DNA of 64,000 nt. Source: Lingula anatina (taxonomy: Eukaryota; Brachiopoda; Lingulata; Lingulida; Lingulidae). The position numbers and the translations under genes are program-made. The notes below the pieces were generated by a model, which saw only the letters and a list, made by a program, of their open reading frames with translations, had not been told where the DNA came from and searched no databases. Positions 1 through 12,457 of this stretch are shown here, piece by piece (the first letter of the stretch is position 1; every line of letters starts with the position of its first letter). Location of the stretch: the NCBI RefSeq assembly GCF_001039355.2, contig NW_019775902.1, positions 581,612 to 645,611 of the forward strand, read 5' to 3'.

Positions 1-812
1 CATCCCCAATACAATCAAGTTTTAACTTTTTGTATTTCATGATATTAATTATTATTATCATGATTAATATTTTTGTTGTTGTTTTTATTTAGCTACTGAA
101 CAAATTTAATTTTAATTTTACTTTTGTAGACCATGAAATTATGAAAAGTCAGGAAAAAACTTTGTTGACTTTGAAACGTTTTCAGTCCTATCTAAGAAAT
201 GGCCATGTCATCGACATGTTGAGAAATTAAGAATGTCCGATTATTTATTGTGAAAGCTTATATATGACTACCCTTTCACTGCGCTTTGTACGAAGAGGTC
301 GGGGAAAAGTCCCTCTGGCGGCAGCCATAAGAAACTTAAAAGAAAGAGGAGGCAAAAACCATTAACCAACACGCTAGAAGAGGATTCCTTGAGGAAAAGT
401 TTTATCCATTTTATTATTGATTTTTGTAAAACAGACGAATTCAAAGTTTTGATAATTAAATTCCAGTCAATTAAATCATAAGTCCCCGCAAAATCGACTT
501 GCCTTAACAGCGGTCAGGTATTTTATGTAGTGGGGGTATATGTAACCTATTCTTGTAGATCGTAGATGTTATACATGTACAGGTATGTATTTTCTCCAAT
601 AGATCTGCCCGTTACTGATCCGTTTTGGTGTCCATCAGTAAATAATGGCAACGCTTTTTAAAAACCTTTGATACGATTCCTTATACACATCGATGCAAGT
701 TTATACGCCACATTTAGTATGGATATTTTATCTTGCTTTTTAGTAAATGGGCAAGCTTAACTTGTTCTGGTGGCCTTGGTACTGTTGGCAAGATAATCCC
801 ATCATTTTCCAT

Positions 813-1085
813 GGAGCTATTCAGAACAGATGATCCGAGTACTAAATGTGGCCGACCCCACTTTAAAAGCGATGCCGCTGATTCCCGATGGTCTCCCCGC
901 CTCCACACGCACCATTGAACGCCTTAAATCTCGGCTCCGGGGTTTAGGTGCAAGGTCCCTGCAGCGACGGCGCAGGTGGAGGCGGGGAGACCATCATGGA
1001 ATTGGCGGCATAGCTTTTGAAGTGGGGTCGGCCATATTTAGTTGGTGGATCAGTTAGTACTCGGATCACTTATTCTGAATGGCCC
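813..1085. mobile_element. Foldback element with ~100 bp arms
   Basis: An inverted repeat starts GGAGCTATTCAGAA on the left and ends TTCTGAATGGCCCC on the right. The arms share GATCCGAGTACTAA, then ATGGCCGACCCCACTT, and run into GGTCTCCCCGCCTCCAC; a loop of about 70 bp separates them. There is no transposase. It is GC-richer than its surroundings and lies downstream of receptor exon 4, in the next intron. Confidence 0.85.
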
Positions 1086-1334
1086 CTATTTCTAAGGAAA
1101 TGAACGGTTTATGTTATACATGGGCATATTATGATGAAGCAAAACATAAATTGAAATTTAATTTGATAATATTACGTAATTCTACTTTTGTTATGATTAT
1201 GCGAGAAACCATGCAGCTGCAGTGTTACATTGCGTCCGTCGGTCTATAGACAAATAGTTGCAGAGAGCGATAGTGATATATTAGGGATATCTTCTTCATG
1301 AGAGGAAACTGTAGAACGCTTTGTGCGTACTTAC

Positions 1335-1441
1335 TTATTGTTGATGACAACGTCTGGCACCCATATCTGATTGGCTGGAACCCAGATCCGCTCCCTACCG
1401 TATTCTGACTGGTTCCACGTCAAGTGCTCATCCCTCCAGCG
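1335..1441 (-). CDS. Receptor subunit exon 4 (beta-sheet core of the ectodomain)
   Basis: The acceptor is TTCTTTCCAG and the donor GTAAGTACG; 107 bp, entering in phase 0 and leaving in phase 2. The product reads RWRDEHLTWNQSEYG, then IWVPANQIWVPDVVINN. The W-x-W-N and IW-x-PD signatures are typical of the family. No later exon (the Cys loop is expected next) is seen between here and base 1. Confidence 0.88.
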
Positions 1442-4400
1442 CTGGAAAGAACGCGTGGATTTAAATAATAGAATAGAATGGAATAGCGATGAAGGATTCA
1501 TTTTGTAAACTGTTTTATACGCCTCACTAGGATCGGGTGCTAGAATTAACCTTACTATTCTTTCCTATTTCGCTTAAAGTAGATATGCACGAATATATGT
1601 ATACACAAATAAATGAAATTAAATGACAGAACAGACAGGCCTGAATATTTGAAACTTATTAGATGGTGAGTGATCAGTTGCTCTCTTGCTGAAATATTGC
1701 ATCATACTCTTAAATTGCCAGAGTGATGCATTTAAAAACAACTTGGATGAACAAGTCTCTATAACATTCCTTGAAATGTCTTACGTTTCAACAAACGTAG
1801 GAAAAATAACTTACCAATCGAATGGACAGCAGTGCCTGTATTGTTTGGAACTTCTCGTCCTACGAATGATAAAGAATAAAACAGCTTAAAACATATTGTA
1901 GCGGGTGATTGGGATCGTGCACTGAGAAAGCCTGTACCATACAGTCATATATAGCGGACCTACGTTTTTGCATAGTGGATGGGGATTAAGGGTATAAAAA
2001 ATTAGACCCGCTTCGCTCAGCAAACATGAAAAAGGAGACAAGGGCAAATTTACTATAATACATAGGGCACCGAGATGGAGGGTATCTAGGTTTCGTCTCA
2101 CTTTGCTGTTTAGGAAGGGAAAGTAGGAAGGGGGAGTCTCGGAAGTCAAGGGCGGGGCATGTGTCCCTTTCTCCGCTCCTTGTTTTAGCGCTTTTCACAC
2201 ACTCCACTTTACCCTTTTACCCTTTTATTAAAATAACTAAGATAAACCATATCCGAACCGTCCAAAAATCAGAACTACCGACTTTCAAATTCTCAAGCTT
2301 TAATTGCTGGTCATTATCGTAATGGTGATGGGAACTTGCGGATTCCAATTGTGACCTTAACAATAAGAAATTAGAGCTCGAAAACAGGTTTATATATTTG
2401 TCAGTCGTCTTTTTCTCGGCGGTTTAAGACAGACTATTGCTTTTTTGTTGTAATTTCCAGTCCTTTTTTTCTTTTTTTTGGAAGATAAATGTCTAATTTG
2501 TGTGCCTTTAACTACCAGTAAAACAGCATTGGCTCAAATATCTACTGAATTAACGCGCCGGATCCAGCGCTTGTTACGTAGGGCCTTAGATTTCCGCGTG
2601 CAATCAACAGGCATTAAGAGCCCAGAGTACTGGGGCTATTACCGAGGTCAGCTTATTATACCACGCTATTTTCTTCTTCATCACCGTTATTCATGTATCG
2701 ACGAATCAAATCCAATTGACAGCAAACATTGCTGCGGTAACATGGGCCAAATAGGAGTTTGATTAATTGTACATGGGCTGGGAAATCGACTTAGTAAAAG
2801 GCAAAAACAGAGGGTGAGGAGTTATTGAGTAGTTGATGCTATTCTCGCAGGACCCGTTATATAAACTGCTGCGTTTTAAATGCATACGTTAAACCTTTCT
2901 ACAGCAAAATATTCAATTTTTTCACCAAAGTGCACCATATCCAAAACTGCATGCTCACAGAGTTACGTTGCTAAAATCTGCTTTTGAGTTTGGTATATCT
3001 AGTTTTTAAGTCTTTTTCGTAATGGAGGAGGACAGGCGACTTTAACTCGTGACGGTAAAACCAGAAACTTTGACCACCAAAACCGGTTTATAGATCTTCA
3101 ATTTCCCTCATTTTTTTTTTCATAGGGTGTTCTTTGGAGATAAATGAAAAATTACTGACATTTCGTGGAAAAGTTATTGTTCTGCTGTATAAAAATCCAG
3201 TAAGATCTGTAAAATTGAGGCGCAGATGGACTTGGCAATTCCAAGTAAAAAGATACGTCAACATGCCTCACCTAAACCACCATTATGTAAAACCCAGTAA
3301 TTGTCATTATATGGGAGTCATTGGCACCGTACCAAGCGTTTGGGATTTTAGCGCTCACAACGTTCAATTGGGAATACAAACCCTTTACAATGAGACACAA
3401 TCAATAAAAATATACCAGCTACTTGCGGTTTATTTCGCTTTTTAAATAGTGTTTTAACCACATCTAACCAATTATAGACATATATGTTACACTGTAAGTG
3501 TGTATTACTCATATTCTCGCTGCATCATGATGTTTCACATAGTCGTGTCAACAACCAAGGACGATTATAACAATAAAGCACAAAGACTGGCCAGAGACAT
3601 TTTGACGCCGATTCCTTATTTATTTACTTATTTCTTTCTTTATTTATTTTGTTTTAAATCCTCCAGTGGGTAACAAAACATTATAGTGGAGTTGGGTCGC
3701 CATGGTGACAAATTCAACATATTGAGTGTTGTGTATCACCTGGAACCCATACTGGGTACATCATGGGGACAGCACAAACCTAGGTTTCAGCTTTGTGTTC
3801 CTACAGCAGTATCCACTCAATATCTTCGAAATTTCATTACCACATGTTACGTTTGAGTTAGGGCCTATTATACAGGTTTGTTTTATTGCTCCAATGGTTG
3901 CAGTAGAGAAAAAATCTGGTCATTTGGTAGTGCTGGTCATTGCGAGTGCTAATTTCTTTTCAATTGCTTTTAGATCGCACATTAAAAAAGCATCTGGACT
4001 TAAATTACCAATTTCTCAAAAACAACGATTATGCTTATATTATACTCCGTATATTGCCCCTAGAAAATGTGCAAGGAATTAATTAACCTTTTAACGGTTG
4101 CGAATTTCACACAAGGGCATGCTTTGTTAATAATTTGATTTTATGGAATTGATTATTTGTATTTAAGAGCAAATTTAAATAGGAAAATGGATGATAGATA
4201 AGAAGAAAAGGGGACAGAGCGGTGCTTGATATGGAGACTTGTTTCCATACATTCGGCCTGGTATTTTCTAAATGAGGGGTGAATGGTTTGATTTACTAAT
4301 AGATAGCAGGAGAGACAGATATCGTCTAATACATACAGTTTTTAAATCGACATAGCGATAAACCTAAGTGAATTGCTCCGTATGTAGTTTTCACCAAATA

Positions 4401-5644
4401 GTGAAAAATTGATTTCTGCCTTAAGTATATGCATACGGCGTATACGCAGCATACAAACGGGTTTTGTAATATAAATCATTTGATTCAAACAACATATTCG
4501 CAATCTTTTTTTTTTTCAAATTAGCCAATACTGCATGGACTTCCCTTTTTTATACATCTGATCAATCTTTGGGAAATGCGAAGTTGCTTGTTGCAATTTT
4601 AAGATGTTCCAAATCAACAATGGCATCCTGTTGTCCCTAGGCGACCGTTTCCATCGATAGCATTTCTTTTTTTTGCAATCAAATGCAAACCAGAATCCTG
4701 TACATACATCAAAGTTGTCATCCTGGAACTGCTAAAACAAATGCTCTTCTTTGATGACATTGTATTTATATTGTGAGAAAAGTTAGGCTTTTCATAATGG
4801 GTACAGTTGTATCCCCGCCATCCGAACGATATGCCGTCAATTTGACGTGTACTGTTATAAATAGAAAACTCTACAACCAAGGCGCATATAGTCGTACAGT
4901 TGTACAATTTCGAGAACACTGACAAAAGCTCTCTGTAGGTTTCTACATCTATGGCAATGTCGTATTTTACAAACTGATACACTGAACTGAAATTTCCCAC
5001 AATCAATGTTTTTCTAATTTTTTCCGATCTGCTGAATATCGAATCAAAGATATGAAGTCTGAAAATCAATCTGTTTCTTGTTAAGTGGGTGGTTAACTTG
5101 GAGATAAACTTTTGCTTTCATTATTCCTCAACAAAGCCATTCTTTTGAAAAAGTATCCGTTTTCCGCGAAATCTTGTCCCGCAAACATGCCAATGTTGCG
5201 AAAACTGATGTCCTGAGAATGAAATAAAAGTGTGAAAAGTTGAGAGAGTCATTTCTGGGAAATCTTCTATATTTAGTCGGGACAATAACAAGTGAGGTTC
5301 AGACCAACTACTCACCGTGTCAAGAATGTGGTACAGAGATATGGCTATTTTGATATTAATGGCTGTGCTGTCGTTCTTCACGGGCCGAGTGGACCTGTCG
5401 TACCGTTCCAGTAACATTTTCTTGATCCTGTACTCCTGTGACGCGGTGAACGGTCTCTCGGCACACACGGAGTGCAGCGCTGCAATGACAATATGGTGTG
5501 AAGCAGTTAACAACGGTTAGGACATCGTTAAAATGACTATTTATCGGTTGTTTGCTATTCAACATTCCCTCTCTCCCTCTCCCACCATCCCTCTCTTCAT
5601 CCCTCCTCCCCTCTCTCACTCTCTCTCTCTATATATCCCTATCC

Positions 5645-5677
<33 letters not shown>

Positions 5678-8600
5678 TTAACACACACACAGACACTTTA
5701 TAAACCTTTCCTCTTACATTTTCAACATAAAATGCAACGATACATGAAATTTCAACAATTCTGTAAGCAAAATATACCGTCAATTCTATGTTAGCCTAAA
5801 TGTCTTTAGTTAATCTGATCAAGACAGTCTCTTCATAAGTCACCGGTGAAAACCATGAATACGAGTCGATCGAGTTATTGGGTTCGGATACATTCTAGAT
5901 GTGTAAAAGTCGCTATATTACTAAATTACATTTACATATTAGATTACACCAATTTATGGTGTAACGGACCCCGTGCCATAGCCATTGTAGGCAAAATCGT
6001 GACCTTGGATTTGATCCACTTTAATGGTTTGCATATCAAACAGTGGACTCCACTGGCGAGTGTCTTCGGGGTACAGATTAAATTAACCTTCGTGTCGTTA
6101 TCCTGCGTGAAATTGATGAATGACAGTTGTGTCATCAGGATTATTAACTACTCATCTCAGGCAGACTGTCTGCTGCTTGTTTTGTGCCGTACTCTACCAC
6201 GAGTGTTTTGGGGAAATCCGTATTTTGGTGACAACGCTACAGGAGAAGTGTCAAAACTCTGGATTTGATACTTGGACATTTTACGGCCGGACAGTCAGAC
6301 CCCCCCCCCCCCCGAACCCCAATAGGCTAATAGGCGATTCTACCCAGACAATATTTTTACTACACAATGCAAACTGAATCATTTCCCCAGACATGACCAT
6401 CTCTAGTGTTAAAGACATTTTCTCGACAGCGACATTAGTCGATTTGAGGTATTGAACATTTATCCGGTTTATATATTTACATACATGTATAAGAAAATAT
6501 GTTTTATAGTGGTTACATTGTGTTCTCGTACGTCAGACATTTCAAACGATTTATCATTATATACTGAAAATATTTTATCGGTAATAGTTTCATCATTAAA
6601 TCGTATGTTTCCCATACGTTCACCGCATCACTTATTAAAACGCTATTTTTATTTGAATGCCACCAGTATTTTTCATGGTCACATAAATGTACGTTCACGT
6701 TTCCTGTGTATCGGATAAGACTTGAAATGGTGTTCCCAAGGGGTCTTGAAAAGGGCAGACGCATAACTGTTGAGAGAACGTGTTTCTATACGCGTGTGTA
6801 CAAAAAGGAATACGTGCGGTTGTTGATTCTTTCCATAACTGTCAGCCGTTCATATCGGCCATCATATTATATGCATATAGAAGCATTTCACAGTTAGAGG
6901 GGTCTAAATAGTTGATTAACAATCGCAATTGTTGGTTATCAACTAAAGATGGATAAATGGGAATGATCTGATATAACTGAGAGTTTAAGTTTAAAAGACT
7001 TTTATTGGAGGTGCTTGCAAAGATGGAAATTAGATGAGGAAATATATTAAGTTAACATAATCAGATAATCTATTGGCATTTGATTGAAGAGGTTACTCTG
7101 GGATATTTCAATGTTATGCCATAAAAATGTAGTACAAATGTCGCATCGCACATGTGTAAGATAAATTGCTTTCCCAGCGCATGAGAAAATTGTCCAGGAG
7201 AATATTGTTGGACAGGGTGGTGGTGTTGGTAGGGGGTCGAGGGGGGGGGGGGCAGTCTTTTCTGTAGCAAAAATATAAATTGCAAAACGGCTCCGGTTGA
7301 TCCTTTACTAGTCAGAAACTCCCAGGGGAAAACTGAACCGGAAAGGGGGAGTCGAGGGACTACTGGAATTGTCCTTAAATTCTATGAGTTTTCCACGAAC
7401 TAGAAGCACAGCACAGTTTCATTTCAAGTGATATTCTGTCTTGCAGCCTATCAATTTCAAGCATCTGACGCAGGCAGACAAATTAGATAATGTTATCTGC
7501 GGAGAATCAAATTGAGTTTTGCAATCATTTCCAGATAAGCAGAAGGAAATGTAATACAGGTCTTGTATATATATTTGATAAAGGAACGGATAACGCAGAT
7601 TTCATCTGTCCGATGTGTCAATAAAGAGAACGCTCATGTTCCAGTGACGTAGTCAAATCAAAGATACTTGAATTAAAATTGGCAGTGGGTATCTAAGATA
7701 CTGAAAACGAATCGGTTACATCTAAAAACATGTAAAGTCATATAAGTGCGCATGCAATGCATGTAAAGGCGCCATTGAATCTTCAGATGAGGAACGGAGT
7801 CGGGGGCAGTGTTGACTTTTGCCGAGTGTCTGTTACTGCACATCATATGTGAACGTTTTAAGTATAATATTGCACAACATGTTTTTCATGAAACTGTTTT
7901 CATGTTTTCGTAAACTGAAAAGGCTCGAAAAGCTAAGCCGGGTCGGTGGAACTTTCCATTGTTTTAGTGCAACGAATGACTTTCCCCGTACGTCTATCAC
8001 CCGCGCCAGCTTTGCTTTTATCCCCCCCCAAAAAAAAATCCCGGAGACATACGGTGTTCATGTTTAATAACAGCCTTGCTTTAAATGCACAGTATCACGT
8101 GACACATTTTACTTAATGTCTACCGCAGTCAATTTTAAATTGTTAGGTTTTTAAGGAAAAAAATAACAACGCAATGCTTTATTAATTATCGACAAAAGAG
8201 ATCTCGGTGATACTTTTTGGATTGGATATAATAATTGTCATTTTGAAAATAAGTAACGGAAACGGTTTGAAAAGTTGTTCAGTATAAATAAATAAATAAA
8301 TAGGTATCAGTTATCGCTGTTACTGTCTTATGTCACAATGCGGGAGCTCGGAACGACTCTCCTGGCGACTTGCCTCAAAATGGCCCACGGATCGCTTCTC
8401 GTTAATTGGGAGCAACCTAATCTTCAACAATGAAATCAAACTGCCGATATAAACCGAATTATAGAAAGAGATACCCCTATGGCTATCGACATGTTTGTCA
8501 CACTTATTAACACAGAGTTCAAAAGTGATTGATGATAGTAAATAGTGGTCACACTGTCAATAAAGGGAAAATAAACGTATCCTAAATCAGAGAGAGAGAG

Positions 8601-11600
8601 AGAGAAAGAGAGAAAGAGAGAGAGAGGATTATAAGTGCCAACGATCGAACGGCAGATAAAAATGCTATTTTCCTTTAACGTTGGAGATATTTTATGATTT
8701 CTTACAGAAATGTGTTAACAAGAATGAAGTAGAGTTTTCTATAATCATTAATGCATGTGTGCATTAACTTTAAAATGGCCAAATTTTAGAGAAGTTAAAT
8801 CATTTACACGGCAGAATACCTGGCAGTAAAGCTATCAACCTATCTAACGCTGATACACATGACAAAGATGTTTCAATGATGACGTAAAATAATACGTCCA
8901 ATATGCCGACCACGTTGTCAGACTATCTGCAATTCCATTGCTTTGCTTTTCGATTTAACACCTTTTGGTTTGCTTACTCAAGCACAACTGAAGCGCGCGA
9001 CAGCCTAGCTTGGCAGCCTTCTGTTAGGATAATTAATGCGTTGGGCAATTTATCAATATTTAGATCAGAAAGCTACTGCATGAAGGAAATTACAAACTGC
9101 CTGATCGAATTTGACTATTTGCAAGGCAATTTCGCCCATTATGCCATGTTACCTCGAGCACTTGTAGAAAACGATTTCGCAGTTTGCCCGGAGCTGTGCT
9201 CTCGTCTGATGAAATACAACATGGACGAAAAGTACTTTGCTTTTCCTTCCGACTTCCATTTCGTCAGATTTAGTTTAAGTGCTACTTGGCCATTAATTAC
9301 AGTCAATAATGATGAAATTTATTTTACTGTAATGATTTTCCAAATGACAAAATAACAAATTATACTTTTTTCATTTTTTTGTTGACCTGTCAATCTGGAA
9401 ACGTGCAATTTAGTAAAACACAAGTTTCACGATAACTTATACATGAACTTTTATAATAAGGTAGGTAGGTGGAAGGTATCTCAGTTCATTTTCTGTATAC
9501 AATGTGTTTTAGATATAACGTTTGGTCATATACCTGGGGTTTGAAGAATCATAACTTAACTTACAAAATACAACCCCAAGGGTTATTCTTAATGGTCCTG
9601 TTAAAAAGCCTTTTGGCAATCGAAAAGAATTGAAGCTCCAAGTGCTAGTGCACGTGGCCGTTCATTACTTTGGAGTCACGTAATAGGTTAATATGCAAGT
9701 GCTCCAAATGACTTAATTACCATCAAGTGCACTTTACTAACACGAAATTGGCCGATGTTTCACTGACCGAGTGGATGAAAACCAATACTTCATTCTCAGT
9801 TTTGGGCAAACCACAATACCAGGAATAGTGTATGTGGACAATTGTTTATTTCTGTTATTGCCGGTCTGTAATTAAGGTCCTCCCCAGGGGCAACAGAGCC
9901 GTAGAAGTTGCGGAGATCGAGGCTTCAGGTCTTTCCGGTCACTTTTACAGGTTTATCAACGTCACTCGCCGATCTAAAAGAGTTTTGGATTGATTTGTTT
10001 AATCGTGCCTGTAGCTCTCGGATAAATTGTTGACGTTTAATTATCCTAGGATTTAGTTTGGATTCCATGAATCATTTCATATATAACGACGGAATTATAA
10101 ATCGCCGCTGTGTCCGATGACTAAAAAGCAGCTTAAGACTAATACAAACACTATCATTACTTGCTTGACTTGACCGGTCGTTCCGTTTCGAAGATAAGAT
10201 GAACGACTGACCCGTCATCTGAGTTAAGATCTTATTTTTTCAGGTGCCTTCTGTGTATTTTCTTGAAGAGTTTATGAAACTCAGTCCCCTTTGTCATGGA
10301 ATGATCACCCCGTTACTACTTTACTCAGTCTCCGTCCTTCAGATGTCTAAGTTTATCCGTTGGCCAACTCATTTAGAGAGGGTTTTTTCTTTGGCGTCTG
10401 TTACGTATATATTGGTATATATTTTTCTTTAATTTTATTTATATTCCTTTACTACACTGTTGATAATGATGGTATGCTTTCAAGTGTTAAATTATTTTGC
10501 AAGGTACCCTGAAAGGTTCGTGGAATGCACCAATTGGATTATTATTATTATTATTATCATTATTATTATTATTAGTAGTAGTAGTAGTAGTAGAAGTAGT
10601 AGTAGTAGTAATAGTAGTAGTAATAGTAGTAGTAGAAGTAGAATTAGTAGTAGTAATAAAATTGACTATTTTTTCACGCATTTACATACTGCAGTCTAAC
10701 CTGGCTTTGGCATTCAAAACGAATTTTTACATACTACACATATTTTCAAATTCGGTAATAGACGCATGGTTTTTATCCGTCACGATAGATGTTTCGACAT
10801 TTCTTCTTAAGTAGGTAAAAAATCCGGGATTTTAGAAATTTCAATAATATTCATGGCAAAATTCTAAGTAGTTTTATCATTAAAAATATTACTCCTTTTC
10901 CTTTACTTACAGATCTTCCCATTTCTTTTAAAATCCATACATGAGTTTATAATGATTTACTAAAACACGGAGTCTTCTTTTTCTAGCATTGACAAAACAT
11001 CGCTACGTTAGTCGATCGAAAGTTTCCTCATTACTAAAAATTGTATAATTTGTTGATTGAAATACCTAATGTATGCCCCATGGAAGGAGCATTGCATTTA
11101 AATATTTTATTTAGAACAAAGTAATACAATATCATGAACATATTTAATAGACGTAGATTTGTATGTTTAAAATCTACAACGCCCTTGTTCTGTTACTTTT
11201 GGTCTACTGTATCCGTGATTTCTATGCAGGCCATAAATGAGATGAACCGATGAACTTATCTCAGCATTTTTTTAAACAGCCTTACTTTACTCAGAGTGGC
11301 ACTAAACCATGGAAGTACGACTTGTATGTCACTAATATATCATGTAATTGTAGAATTCAATAACCTACTCAATACAAAGCTTGTTCAAATAAACATCACC
11401 TCTACCTGTAACCGAAAGCGTCTCTCAACCTGCTAATCGACCACTCTAGTCGGCTAATCGTTGTAAATATTTAGACGGCTTTTAACGTGGGTCTCAAATA
11501 GCTGCGCGCGTTATTAGAATAACAGAGCAAAGTCAAAATGAAATAGTAGGGCAGTTTTTGCGACCATATTAATCAATATTTCAAAATAATACAATTAAAA

Positions 11601-12413
11601 AACAATGTACAGAATTTTCAATCTGGATTTACTGAAACTTGCTTCATTCATTGTTGACAACAAATAACCGTGCCCCAGCCATTTATTGTCTTGTAATGAA
11701 GAGAAATGTTTTTCTCTACATTCCTAGTCATGTAACTCGAGGCCCCAGGTGAGTGGTTTACCAGCCCGCCCAGACGATGTGACCCACAGCCAAGTTATTC
11801 TGATCATTACGGGGGTATTATAACGATTGGAATGTCAAAACAACACAGCTGGGACCCACTTCTGGAACGAGCTCAAGGCGAACGCTGATCTTAAGGCTGA
11901 ATCCGAAAGTCAAATGTAATATCTGACCCTCACGAATCGGGGATGAACGCCATACAGTAAATGAACGCCTATTTTAAAGATAAAAAGTTCAAGAGATTTA
12001 GATAGAAATTCACTGTATTTAGGCAGATGTCTCTAGACTGATACTGGGTTGAAGTTGACCAGATGTGTGACATCTTAAAGCAAAGATTAGCTTCTCACTT
12101 AATTTAATTTGTGAAACTGGGCATTGCAGTCAACCAAGAGTCCCTGTAAGCCGCCGAATTCTACATACCGAACCAGACGAAAGTTTGGACTCAATTTTAC
12201 CATGGTTACTCAGCTGGTGGAGCGTTTGCCCCCGGCGCAGGAGAGACAGGGGTTAAATTATATTATTTTGGAAGGCAGAGCCTTACCGAAGGCCATTATA
12301 AAGATGGTTCTTGCTGTTTCCTCGCTAAATTATCAGCAAATAGAGGACGAAGCAGGGGATTAAAGCCTTCTCACGACAGCTTGGGTTTTTACAATATTTG
12401 CCTTCCCCTCCTC

Positions 12414-12457
<44 letters not shown>

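Noticed and set aside
4614-5069. 151-codon minus-strand frame with several Cys and N-glycosylation sites, between receptor exons 2 and 3
   Set aside because: It does not resemble any receptor segment, has no clear acceptor or donor and no known domain; including it would break the good join from exon 2 to exon 3.
8903-9355. 150-codon plus-strand frame
   Set aside because: No leader, no splice context, no recognisable motif; it lies in the 12 kb intron and may be open by chance.
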